DNA of 64,000 nucleotides. It comes from S015-6 sp964479535. GTDB taxonomy: Bacteria; Desulfobacterota; DSWW01. Positions within the stretch are counted from its first letter, which is position 1; every line of letters begins with the position of its first letter. The DNA is taken from assembly GCA_964479535.1 (NCBI GenBank), contig CAYZMM010000012.1:1-64000 (forward strand). Reading direction: 5' to 3'. A model generated the notes under the pieces. That model did not search any database. It was not told the origin of the DNA and saw only the letters and a program-made list of their open reading frames with translations. This document shows, in pieces, positions 50,424 through 59,134 of the stretch. Made by a program: the position numbers and the translations under genes.

Positions 50424-52244
50424 CTAAGCGCTGAGGCGGCTCGCCTCACCCTTCAACTGCAGGCGGTAGAGCCTTGCGTAGAGGCCCTCTTCGGCGAGCA
50501 GCGCCTCGTGCGTTCCGGACTCGGCAATCCGGCCCTTGTGCAGGACGAGAATCCGGTCCGCTATGGATACGGTGGACAGGCGGTGGGCGATGACCAGGCT
50601 CGTACGGTTCCTGAGAACCTGTTCCAGCGCCTCCTGAATCAGCGCCTCGGTCTGGGAGTCGATGTTGCTGGTCGCCTCGTCGAAGAGGAAGATCTCCGGG
50701 TCTTTGGCCAGTACCCGGGCAAAGGCCAAAAGCTGCCTCTCGCCGTAGCTGATGTTCGTGCCCCGCTCCTTGATCTCCGTATCGTAGCCCCGGGGGAGCT
50801 TATCCACGACCCTGTGCACCTGGGCCTGGCGGCAGACTTCGTCGATGCGCTCCCGGGGCAGGTCCAGATCCAGTCGAATGTTGTCCATGAGGTTTCCGGA
50901 GAAGAGCACCACGTCCTGCAGGACCTGGCCGACGCGACGGCGCAGGCTCTGAAGATCGTAGGCCCGGAGGTCCACCCCGTCGACCAGGATGCGGCCCTCC
51001 CAGACGTCATGGAAGCGGTTGATCAGCTTGAGGATGGTGCTCTTTCCGGACCCCGTAGCCCCCACGACAGCCACCGTTTCCCCTGGCTCGAGGCGGAAGG
51101 AGACGTTCTTCAGGACCGGCTCGTCCGGCTTGTAACCGAAGGTGACATCGCAGAACTCGATCTCGCCCCGGAGCTTGCCGGCCACGATCGGCTCCGCCGG
51201 ATCGTTTACGGTGCTCTCCTCCGACAGGAGTTGATCGATTCGGTCCGCGCTCGCAAAGGCGCTCTGGATGATCGAGTACTTCATCCCGATGTCCCGGATC
51301 GGAATGAAGAAGCGCTTGATGTACTCCACAAAGGCCACCACCGTACCCAGGGTGATCGCCTCCTTCTCGATGCTCATGGCGCTGGCGTAGATGAACACGG
51401 CGATGGCCACCGTGCTGATCATCTCGATCACGGCGTAGAGGCTCGAGTCGTAGAAGATGGACCGGAGGTTGGCCTTCATGTAGTCCCGGTTCAGCGCCTC
51501 GAACTCCTCGTCGTTCCGTCTTGCCCGGTTGAAGAGCTTCACGGTCTCCACACCGCTCAGGCTCTCCGCCAGGTAGGTGTTGATCAGGGCGATGCGCTTC
51601 CGGATGTCGAGGAAGACCTTGCGCAGCCGCACCCGAAAGAAGCCGGCGAGGAGCAGCAGAGGAGGCGCCACGGCGAAGGTCCAGAGGGTCAGCTTGAAGG
51701 AGAGCAGAAACATGGCGATCAGAATCCCGACCAGCTTGAACAGGTCGGCGATCAGGCTGACCAGGCCGGCGGAGAAGAACTCGCTGATCCCCTCCAGGTC
51801 GTTCGTCACCCGGGTCATGAGCCGGCCCACCGGGTTCCGCTCGTAGAAGGCGAGGTCGAGCTTCTGGAGATGGCGGAACATGGTCATCCGCATGTCGTAG
51901 ACCACCCGCTGGCCGGCCGACTCCATGAGGAAGGTGAGCAGGTATTCGAAGACGAAGACGAAGACCAGGGTCGCCAGGTAGCAGCCGGTCAGTTCGAGGA
52001 TCCCGACGATCGTCTCCCGGGCGATCGGAAACCCCATGCCGAGCTGGTTGTCGATGGGGCCGTCGATGGCCAGCTTGATCAGATAGGGCTGAACCTGCTG
52101 GACGGCTGTCATGATCGGCAGCAACAACACGGCAGCCAGCATGAGTCGCCAGTGGGGCCGGGCGAACCGCACCACCATACCGATCAGCCGGCGGTCCGCG
52201 GGCCGGAGCTCCTCGATCGGTCCGTCCACGCCTTCGCCCCTCAT
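50424..52244 (-). CDS. ABC exporter half, degenerate signature motif
   Basis: A 606-residue type IV ABC exporter with six membrane helices and a C-terminal nucleotide-binding domain. Walker A is GATGSGKST, Walker B FLFDEATSNID keeps the catalytic Glu, but the signature reads ISYGERQ instead of LSGGQ. The partner gene just upstream has the reverse defects, so they form a heterodimer with one weak and one active ATP site. ATG at 52244 overlaps the partner's stop by one base. The cargo is not predictable; multidrug or lipid export is common. Confidence 0.9.
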   Translation of the reverse strand: MRGEGVDGPIEELRPADRRLIGMVVRFARPHWRLMLAAVLLLPIMTAVQQVQPYLIKLAIDGPIDNQLGMGFPIARETIVGILELTGCYLATLVFVFVFEYLLTFLMESAGQRVVYDMRMTMFRHLQKLDLAFYERNPVGRLMTRVTNDLEGISEFFSAGLVSLIADLFKLVGILIAMFLLSFKLTLWTFAVAPPLLLLAGFFRVRLRKVFLDIRKRIALINTYLAESLSGVETVKLFNRARRNDEEFEALNRDYMKANLRSIFYDSSLYAVIEMISTVAIAVFIYASAMSIEKEAITLGTVVAFVEYIKRFFIPIRDIGMKYSIIQSAFASADRIDQLLSEESTVNDPAEPIVAGKLRGEIEFCDVTFGYKPDEPVLKNVSFRLEPGETVAVVGATGSGKSTILKLINRFHDVWEGRILVDGVDLRAYDLQSLRRRVGQVLQDVVLFSGNLMDNIRLDLDLPRERIDEVCRQAQVHRVVDKLPRGYDTEIKERGTNISYGERQLLAFARVLAKDPEIFLFDEATSNIDSQTEALIQEALEQVLRNRTSLVIAHRLSTVSIADRILVLHKGRIAESGTHEALLAEEGLYARLYRLQLKGEASRLSA

Positions 52245-54112
52245 CAGGCCGCCTCCATCTCGTCGCTCAGCTTCTGGATCTCGGCCAGGCGCGCGTAGAG
52301 CCCGCCCGACTCGAGCAGCTCTTCGTGCGTGCCCTCCTCCAGAACGGCTCCCTGATCCATTACGTAGACGTGATCCGCCTCGCTCGCCGTGGCGATCCGG
52401 TGGGTGATGAGCAGGACGGTCCTGCCTGCGAGTCGATTGCGCAAGTGGGCGAGGATCTTCTCCTCGGTCTTCAGGTCCACAGCGGAAAGGGAGTCGTCCA
52501 GGATCAGGACCGGCGGGTCGTAGACGAGAAGCCTCGCGATGGCGGCCCGCTGCCTCTGACCCCCGGACAGCGTAATCCCGCGCTCCCCGACGGGCGTGTC
52601 GTATCCACGGGGGAACTCCTCCAGGTCCCTGGCCAGTTCTGCATGCTCCGATGCCTGCGTGATCGTCTCGAGCTTCGCGTCCGGTCTGCCGAATCCTATG
52701 TTCTGACTCAAGCTGAGGGAGAAGAGGAAGGATTCCTGCGTGGACAGACCGATGTGCTTCCGCAGATCGGGCAGCGGGACGGCTGTCAGGTCCACGCCGC
52801 CGATGCTGACCGTGCCCGGAGGGGGATTGTCCAGCCGTGCGAGCAGACGGGCAAGAGTCGTCTTCCCGCACCCTGTGGGGCCCACGAGGGCCGTGAACCT
52901 GCCTCCCTCGAGCCGCATGTTGACATCACGAATCACGTCCCGTATTTCCCGCCCGTCCGCCTCAACGGCATCCGGGGGGTATGCCCAGGAAAGGCCCCGG
53001 ACCACGACGTCCTGACGCCAGAAATCATCGCTCTTCCATGGCTCTCCCTTCACCCGGATCAGCGCCTCCGGCTCGGTCGGCTCGGCCAGGACTTCTTCGA
53101 TGCGGCTCATGGCACCCATACCCCTCTGCCAGACGCTCAAAAGAAAACCGAAGGCCATGGTGGGCCAGATCAGCATGCCGAGGTACACGTTGAAGGCCAC
53201 GAACTCGCCTTTGGTGAGCCGGCCGTTTACGATTTCCCAACCGCCGTAGGCCAGAAGGACCAGCTCGCTCAGGCCGATGACCGCGGTCATCACATTGAAA
53301 AGGATGTTCCGTGTGAGCGCGAGCTTCACGCTCTTCGCCAGATACTGGCCGCTCATGCGGCGCATCTTCTCGGTCTCGTGGTCTTCCAGCGTGTAGGACT
53401 TCACGACCTGGACGGAGCTGAAGTTCTCCTGGGCCGCGGCGCTGATATCCCCGAGGGTTCCCTGCACCTGCTGGGTCAGGTCGAACATGCGCCTCGAGTA
53501 GCGGCGAACGCTCAGGATGACGATCGGGTAGATGACGAGAACGGCCGCTGTCAGGCGGCCGTTGATGTTTGCCATGAACGCAGTCGCCATCACGAAGAGG
53601 ATCGGCGTGTTCATCAGGTGGAGGAGGCCGAAGCCGAAGAGCAGACGGACAGAGCCGAGGTCGTTCGTCGCCCGGCTCACCAGGTCTCCCACGGGCCGGC
53701 GGGCGAAGACACGGGAATGCATCCGCTGCATGTGCTCGAACAGGGCTCTTCGGAGCTCGTACTCGATCATCCGGCCGGTGTTGAAGATGAGCAGGCGGTT
53801 GGCCACCCGGGCCAGGCCGCCGGCCAGGGCCAGGCCCAGAACGATCAGGAGGAACCGAAGGAGGCGGGCGACCTCGATCGGGTCCGCTTCGAGCATCCCG
53901 ACCATCCTGCCGAGCAGGTGCGGGATCATGACCATGAGCAGGTTGGTCACCACGAGCAACAGAGCGCCGATCAGGTAAGGCAGGGAATGCCGGCGCACAT
54001 AGGGCCAGAGCCTGCGCGAGCCGGCACGTACCGATTCCTCTACCTGTTCCCGCCTGCTGACGGTGTGCTCGGCTCCGTAGGCGGCCGCTGTGCGGCCTCT
54101 GCCGCCTCTCAT
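52244..54112 (-). CDS. ABC exporter half, catalytic Glu replaced by Asp
   Basis: A 622-residue ABC exporter half with six membrane helices (MIPHLLGRMVGMLEADP and onward) and an ATPase domain. Walker A is GPTGCGKTT, the signature is a perfect LSGGQRQR, but Walker B ends LILDDSLSAVD with Asp in place of Glu. This pairs with the degenerate signature of the downstream half. A transmembrane feature FMANINGRL is typical. ATG at 54112 overlaps the stop of the upstream membrane hydrolase gene (ATGA), so all three genes are coupled. Confidence 0.9.
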   Translation of the reverse strand: MRGGRGRTAAAYGAEHTVSRREQVEESVRAGSRRLWPYVRRHSLPYLIGALLLVVTNLLMVMIPHLLGRMVGMLEADPIEVARLLRFLLIVLGLALAGGLARVANRLLIFNTGRMIEYELRRALFEHMQRMHSRVFARRPVGDLVSRATNDLGSVRLLFGFGLLHLMNTPILFVMATAFMANINGRLTAAVLVIYPIVILSVRRYSRRMFDLTQQVQGTLGDISAAAQENFSSVQVVKSYTLEDHETEKMRRMSGQYLAKSVKLALTRNILFNVMTAVIGLSELVLLAYGGWEIVNGRLTKGEFVAFNVYLGMLIWPTMAFGFLLSVWQRGMGAMSRIEEVLAEPTEPEALIRVKGEPWKSDDFWRQDVVVRGLSWAYPPDAVEADGREIRDVIRDVNMRLEGGRFTALVGPTGCGKTTLARLLARLDNPPPGTVSIGGVDLTAVPLPDLRKHIGLSTQESFLFSLSLSQNIGFGRPDAKLETITQASEHAELARDLEEFPRGYDTPVGERGITLSGGQRQRAAIARLLVYDPPVLILDDSLSAVDLKTEEKILAHLRNRLAGRTVLLITHRIATASEADHVYVMDQGAVLEEGTHEELLESGGLYARLAEIQKLSDEMEAA

Positions 54113-55293
54113 CGAATCAGCTTTCCCTGAAGGACCATCCGGTGCGCGGAACGGACACCCTCTCCTCGAACTTCCTGCGGACCGCCTTGACCCGGCATGT
54201 CGGCCAGCAGTCCGAAGGTTGCCCGCCAGAGGTCGAGCAACGTCTCCAGGTCGACCGGGTAGTCCCGGTCGAATCGGACCACCTTCCCCCGCAGATTCCC
54301 TTCCCGATCGAACACACCCCGGATCCCCCACAGTCCATGTCCCGGGTCTTCGAAGAAGCCGTAACGGATATCGTCGAATTCCACCACGAACCCATCCTCC
54401 AACTCGATCACCCGGGGGGCGATTTCGCCGCCGGCAAACCACGAGAAGATTCGGCCTTCCCGCGTGGCCGCAAGCTTCGCCACCATCGGATGGTCCGGAA
54501 CCGTGAACCGGCGCCAGGCGACCGGGCCGGGACTCCACATCGTGATCCCTCCCACGAGCACTTCGTCATCGATCCGGACGACCACCCTCCGGAGATAGAC
54601 CTGGAAGATCGTCGGATACGCCTGAACCCGTGCATGGGTGATGCCCTCCGCGGCGAGCTGCCGGTGCACCTCCTGCTCGGCCCTCTCGTTCAGCCACAGG
54701 CCGTAGAACAGGTAGGCGGTCGACAGGGCCAGGGCCCATGCGGCGGTTCTCCTCCCCGTGCGCACCCTCCTCGGCTGCGGGGTTCGCGCCCAGACCAGCA
54801 GGGCCGCTATCAGGATCAGGCTGTAGACCGGGTCGATGATGGCCACCGCGTTCAGGGCGAACCGCCTGTTCCAGAAGGGGGAGAAGAGCTGGGTGCCGTA
54901 GGTCGTGAATACGTCGAGAAGAGGCTGGCTCAGAAGGGTGAGCACGAAGAGGCCGATCCAGGCTCCCAGAACGGAGCGGTCGCCCGGATGCGTGAGCCCG
55001 CCTCGCTCGTCCGCCTCACCACCTTCCCTCCCGGCTTGCCTCTTCCTCGCATACCCCCGCCACACCCCATAGCCGAGCAGAGACCCGACTACGGGTCCGA
55101 ACCAGAGCGCGTGGGTGGGCCCCCGATGGTAGAGGAATTCTCCCCAGGGTCCTGTGAAGGCCACCGAAATCAAATCGAAATCAGGAATCGCGCCTCCCAG
55201 GGCACCCCACCAGAGGGCCCGCCTTCCCAGCTTTCCGGAAAAGCATGCCTGCCCCACCACGGCCCCCAGCAGGGCTTGGGTCGGTGTGTCCAT
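54109..55293 (-). CDS. YdjM-like membrane-bound metal-dependent hydrolase (DUF457)
   Basis: A 394-residue inner-membrane protein. The N-terminal motif MDTPTQALLGAVVGQ, then GALGGAIPDFDLIS and the HRGPTHALWF histidine segment, are the hallmarks of the DUF457 group. Several helices follow (LFVLTLLSQPLLDVFTTYG, AALLVWARTP), and then a long soluble C-terminal domain that is not in short YdjM. Metal-dependent hydrolase activity is inferred from the conserved Asp/His residues, not shown. It is the first gene of the operon with the ABC exporter pair. Confidence 0.82.
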   Translation of the reverse strand: MDTPTQALLGAVVGQACFSGKLGRRALWWGALGGAIPDFDLISVAFTGPWGEFLYHRGPTHALWFGPVVGSLLGYGVWRGYARKRQAGREGGEADERGGLTHPGDRSVLGAWIGLFVLTLLSQPLLDVFTTYGTQLFSPFWNRRFALNAVAIIDPVYSLILIAALLVWARTPQPRRVRTGRRTAAWALALSTAYLFYGLWLNERAEQEVHRQLAAEGITHARVQAYPTIFQVYLRRVVVRIDDEVLVGGITMWSPGPVAWRRFTVPDHPMVAKLAATREGRIFSWFAGGEIAPRVIELEDGFVVEFDDIRYGFFEDPGHGLWGIRGVFDREGNLRGKVVRFDRDYPVDLETLLDLWRATFGLLADMPGQGGPQEVRGEGVRSAHRMVLQGKLIR

Positions 55294-55332
55294 TCCCTAC
55301 ATCCCCTCGACGCTTTCGAGAAACGGCCTCTT

Positions 55333-55362
55333 TTGACGCTTCTTGATGCAACCGTGTATCGT
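55333..55362 (+). promoter_or_regulatory. Candidate sigma70 promoter for truD-photolyase
   Basis: TTGACG (55333-55338) and TATCGT (55357-55362) are separated by 18 bases, 81 bases upstream of truD. The -10 match is partial, so confidence is low. Confidence 0.3.
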
Positions 55363-55443
55363 TCTTAGATGTTAGGAGAATATCAGGGGATCTATTCTTC
55401 TTAAAGAGGTTCCCCGCTCCCTGCTGCGAGGTAGAGGCCGAGC

Positions 55444-56514
55444 ATGAAGCGTGCCGATCCATCGGTGGAACTGCCGTACATCACGGAAGAGGATCCAGGT
55501 ACGGGCGGCATCCTCAAGGCCGAGCCCGGGCTGTTCAAGGTGGGGGAAATCCCCCTGTACGAGCCGGAAGGCAGCGGGGGACACATCTATCTTCGGCTTG
55601 CCCGTTCGGGCTGGACCACGAGGGACATCCAGAAGTCCCTTGCGAAGCTGTTCGGGCTCAAGGCGGTCGATGTAGGATACGCCGGGCTCAAGGACAAGCA
55701 CGCCAGCGTCGAGCAGACCTTTTCCCTGGCCCTTCGAGACACGGACGAAGAGGACGCGGCCCGTCGCGTCCGGGACCAACTCCCCTTCGAGGTCCTCTCG
55801 GCGAGGAGGCACAAGAACAAGCTCAAGTCCGGACATCTGCTGGGCAACCGGTTCCGCATCGTGGTGGTCGATCCCCACGAGGACGGCCTGAGCCGCGCCG
55901 AGGCCGTCCGACGCACGCTGGAACGGACCGGCCTCCCGAACCTCTACGGAGCACAGCGGTTCGGCGCCCAGGGCCGGAACGAAGAGAAGGGGCGGGAGGC
56001 CCTCCTGGGAAAAGGTCCACGGGACAAATGGATACGAAAGCTCCTCCTGTCCGCCTACCAGTCCGCCCTGTTCAACGCCTGGCTCGTGGAGCGCATCCGG
56101 AGAGGGTGGTTCGAGACGATTCTGCAAGGGGACCTGGCGAAGAAGGCCGATACGGGAGGCATCTTCGAGGTGGAAGAGGTGGCCGTTGATTCGGAGCGTT
56201 TTCGGAAAGGCGCCATCACCTACACCGGCCCGATCTATGGGGCCAAGATGCGATGGGCCACCGGCAGGCCCGGCCGCCTGGAACAGGAGGTGCTCGCATC
56301 GAGAGGGGTTTCGGAAGAAGCCCTCCGACGAGCGAAGCTGAGCGGAAGCCGGCGCGTCGCCCGGCTTTCGGTGCCGGACCTGGAGATCGAACCGCATCCC
56401 CGGGGAATCCGCTTCACCTTTTCCCTGCCAAAAGGCGCGTACGCGACCACCCTGATGCGTGAGTTCATGAAGTCCGACGAGCCGCTCCAGGACCCCGCAG
56501 AGGGGGAGACATGA
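55444..56514 (+). CDS. truD: tRNA pseudouridine(13) synthase
   Basis: A 356-residue TruD-family enzyme that isomerises uridine 13 of tRNA(Glu) and possibly other RNAs. Seen: the catalytic-Asp motif GYAGLKDKHAS (D84), NLYGAQRFGAQGRNEEKG, and LLSAYQSALFNAWL. The N-terminal GGHIYLRLARSGWTTRDIQ segment is also typical. The last codons overlap the start of the photolyase-like gene (ATGA), so the two are translationally coupled, an unusual pairing. Confidence 0.9.
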   Translation: MKRADPSVELPYITEEDPGTGGILKAEPGLFKVGEIPLYEPEGSGGHIYLRLARSGWTTRDIQKSLAKLFGLKAVDVGYAGLKDKHASVEQTFSLALRDTDEEDAARRVRDQLPFEVLSARRHKNKLKSGHLLGNRFRIVVVDPHEDGLSRAEAVRRTLERTGLPNLYGAQRFGAQGRNEEKGREALLGKGPRDKWIRKLLLSAYQSALFNAWLVERIRRGWFETILQGDLAKKADTGGIFEVEEVAVDSERFRKGAITYTGPIYGAKMRWATGRPGRLEQEVLASRGVSEEALRRAKLSGSRRVARLSVPDLEIEPHPRGIRFTFSLPKGAYATTLMREFMKSDEPLQDPAEGET

Positions 56515-58061
56515 AAAAGAAGAAGAAACGGATCCGGCATCTCGTGGTGGCCCTGGGCGACCAGCTCAACCTCGATTCGTCCGTTTTCGACGGATTCGAG
56601 CCCGCCCGGGACGCCGTGTGGATGGCCGAGGTCGGGGAAGAGGCCACCCACGTCTGGTCCCACAAGGCGAGGATCGCCCTCTTCCTGAGCGCCATGCGCC
56701 ACTTCCGGGATGCACTCCTCGAGAAGGGCTTCCCCGTGGAGTACCGCACCCTCGATGACCCGGGAAACCGGGGAAGACTGTCGGCCGAGTTGGGACACTT
56801 CCTGGCCGCAACCAGGCCCGAGCGGATCCTCTTGGTGAACCCGGGCGAGCACCGGGTCGCCGAAGAGCTCCGGCAGGAGGCCAGGCAACGGAAGACCGAG
56901 CTCGAAGTCCGGCCGGACCGACATTTCCTCTCCAGCCGCCGGGCCTTTGCCGACCACGCGGCAGGCCGCAAGCAGCTTCGCATGGAGTTCTTCTACCGGG
57001 AACTGCGCAAGAAGACGGGCGTTCTGATGCGGGGGAAACAGCCGGCAGGGGGACGGTGGAACTACGATGCGGACAACCGGGAGAGCTTCGGCGCCTCCGG
57101 CCCCGCAGAAACCCCGGAACCGATCGGCTTCCCGCCGGACCCGGTCACCCGGGACGTGCTCCGCCTCGTCTCGACTCGTTTCGCCGACCATCCCGGCAGC
57201 CTGGAGCACTTTGACTGGCCGGTCACACCGGCCCAGGCCCGTCAGGCCCTCGAGGATTTCCTCGAGCACAGACTCCCCCTTTTCGGTCCCTTTCAGGATG
57301 CCATGTGGACCGGCATGCCCTTTGGCTATCACTCGCTCCTCTCGCCCGCCCTGAACCTGAAGTACTTGAGCCCACGGGAAGCCGTCACGGGCGCGGAGAA
57401 GGCGTATGAGAACGGAAGAGCATCCATCGGATCCGTCGAGGGCTATGTCCGCCAGATCCTCGGATGGCGCGAATACGTACGGGGTGTCTACTGGCTCCAC
57501 ATGCCCGGCTTGAAGAAGAGGAACGAGCTCGAGGCCGCTGAACCGCTTCCGGCCTTCTACTGGACGGGCGAGACGGACATGCACTGCCTCCGTCAGGCCG
57601 TCACGCAGACCCTCGAATACGGCTACGCCCACCACATTCAGCGCCTCATGGTCACGGGGCTCTTCGCCCTTCTGCTGGGCGTAACCCCGGAAGAGGTACA
57701 CGGCTGGTATCTGGCCGTCTACGTGGACGCGGTGGAGTGGGTCGAACTGCCCAACACGCTCTGCATGTCCCAGTTTGCGGACGGCGGGATCCTGGCGTCC
57801 AAGCCCTACGTGGCCACCGGGAAATACATTCAGCGCATGAGCAACTACTGCAACGATTGCCGATATGACCCGGGCGAATCCACCGGGGAGCACGCCTGCC
57901 CCTTCACGAGCCTTTACTGGGACTTCCTGCTCCGTCACGAGGCCCGGCTGGACAGGATTCCCCGGATGGGCCTTCAGCTCAGGAACCTGGGGCGGCTCCC
58001 GGCGGACCGGCGCAAACGGATTCGAAAACGGGCAGACGAACTGCGGAAGGGCCTGTACTAG
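56511..58061 (+). CDS. FeS-BCP photolyase-like protein (PhrB-type)
   Basis: A 516-residue protein of the deoxyribodipyrimidine photolyase-related group (prokaryotic (6-4) photolyases with a [4Fe-4S] cluster). The N-terminal alpha/beta domain starts HLVVALGDQLNLDSS; the C-terminal helical FAD domain contains VEGYVRQILGWREYVRGVYW. Cysteines C359, C447, C450 and C463 have spacing 88-3-13, the same as the cluster ligands of Agrobacterium PhrB. It would repair UV (6-4) lesions using FAD. It overlaps truD by four bases; a DUF523/DUF1722 gene follows, and such genes are often neighbours of photolyases. Confidence 0.9.
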   Translation: MKKKKKRIRHLVVALGDQLNLDSSVFDGFEPARDAVWMAEVGEEATHVWSHKARIALFLSAMRHFRDALLEKGFPVEYRTLDDPGNRGRLSAELGHFLAATRPERILLVNPGEHRVAEELRQEARQRKTELEVRPDRHFLSSRRAFADHAAGRKQLRMEFFYRELRKKTGVLMRGKQPAGGRWNYDADNRESFGASGPAETPEPIGFPPDPVTRDVLRLVSTRFADHPGSLEHFDWPVTPAQARQALEDFLEHRLPLFGPFQDAMWTGMPFGYHSLLSPALNLKYLSPREAVTGAEKAYENGRASIGSVEGYVRQILGWREYVRGVYWLHMPGLKKRNELEAAEPLPAFYWTGETDMHCLRQAVTQTLEYGYAHHIQRLMVTGLFALLLGVTPEEVHGWYLAVYVDAVEWVELPNTLCMSQFADGGILASKPYVATGKYIQRMSNYCNDCRYDPGESTGEHACPFTSLYWDFLLRHEARLDRIPRMGLQLRNLGRLPADRRKRIRKRADELRKGLY

Positions 58062-58168
58062 CTGGGAACCATTTGGCTACGCGTGCATCTTCTACAGGAG
58101 AAGGCCGGTTCCCTTTCATCTTCCGCAGCGTTTGGGAAGTGCAGCAAGGAATATAAGGGCTCTAAGTC

Positions 58169-59119
58169 TTGGAAAACAAAATAAAACTGGGCATCAGCAG
58201 CTGTCTGCTTGGCCACCCGGTCCGCTACGACGGCGGACACAAGCTGGACAAGTACATTGCGAACACCCTTTCTGAATACATGGATTTCGTGCCGGTCTGC
58301 CCGGAGGTGGAGTGCGGTTTTCCGATCCCACGCGAAACCCTGCGCCTGACCGGCGATCCGGAGACACCGAAACTGGTCACATCCCGAAGCGGGCAGGATT
58401 TCACCGACCGCATGGCCGGGTGGGCGAATCGCCGGGTCAAGGAGCTGGAAAGCGAGGACCTGTGCGGCTACATCTTCAAGAGCGGGTCCCCGAGCAGCGG
58501 CATGCAGGGGGTGAAGATCTACGATGCGAACGGGGTCCCCTCCAACCGGGGCGTAGGCATGTTCGCCATGGCCTTCATGAAGCACTTCCCCCTCCTTCCT
58601 GTGGAACAGGAGAGCCGACTCCACGATCCGCGGCTTCGGGAGAACTTCATCGAGCGCGTCTTCGCCTACCAGCGCTGGCGGAGGCTCACGGCCGAGCGGA
58701 AGTCCCGGGGGAGACTCGTGGACTTTCACACCCGACACAAGCTCCAGATCCTGTCCCACAGCCCCAAGATTCATCAGTCCATGGGCAGGCTCGTTGCCCG
58801 GGCGGGGGAGACGCCGCTCCCCGAGCTCTACGGGCAGTACGAGGGACTCTTCTTGAAGGCTCTCTCCCTGGTGGCCACCGTGAAGAAGAACGCCAGCGTT
58901 CTCATGCACATGATGGGCTATTTCAAGAAACAGATCTCCAGCGACGAGAAGCAGGAGCTGCTGGAGATCATCGAACGCTACCGCAAGGAACATGTGCCCC
59001 TGGTCGTCCCGATCACCCTGATGAAGCATTACGTTCGAAAGTACGATCAACCCTATCTGAAGGTGCAGCACTACCTGAACCCGCATCCTGCGGAGCTGCA
59101 GCTTCGAAACCACGTCTGA
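58169..59119 (+). CDS. DUF523-DUF1722 fusion protein (YbgA-like), cysteines retained
   Basis: A 316-residue protein. DUF523 (about 1-150), a fold shared with thiouracil desulfurase TudS, shows GISSCLLGHPVRYDG (C12) and VPVCPEVECG (C44, C49); at the usual SPSCG site it has SPSSG. DUF1722 (about 190-305) shows VDFHTRHKLQILSHSP and MGYFKKQISSDEKQELLEII. DUF1722 alone is E. coli YbgA, encoded beside photolyase. A TTG start at 58169 is the best in frame. The function is unknown; a Fe-S-dependent desulfurase-like step is possible. A cysteine-poor paralogue lies 1 kb downstream. Confidence 0.85.
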   Translation: MENKIKLGISSCLLGHPVRYDGGHKLDKYIANTLSEYMDFVPVCPEVECGFPIPRETLRLTGDPETPKLVTSRSGQDFTDRMAGWANRRVKELESEDLCGYIFKSGSPSSGMQGVKIYDANGVPSNRGVGMFAMAFMKHFPLLPVEQESRLHDPRLRENFIERVFAYQRWRRLTAERKSRGRLVDFHTRHKLQILSHSPKIHQSMGRLVARAGETPLPELYGQYEGLFLKALSLVATVKKNASVLMHMMGYFKKQISSDEKQELLEIIERYRKEHVPLVVPITLMKHYVRKYDQPYLKVQHYLNPHPAELQLRNHV

Positions 59120-59134
59120 ACCCGTGAGGCGATC

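Noticed and set aside
52872..54538. Extended start of the upstream ABC gene to 54538
   Set aside because: Residues before 54112 come from a frame shadowing the YdjM-like gene; the ATGA overlap at 54109-54112 is the natural start.
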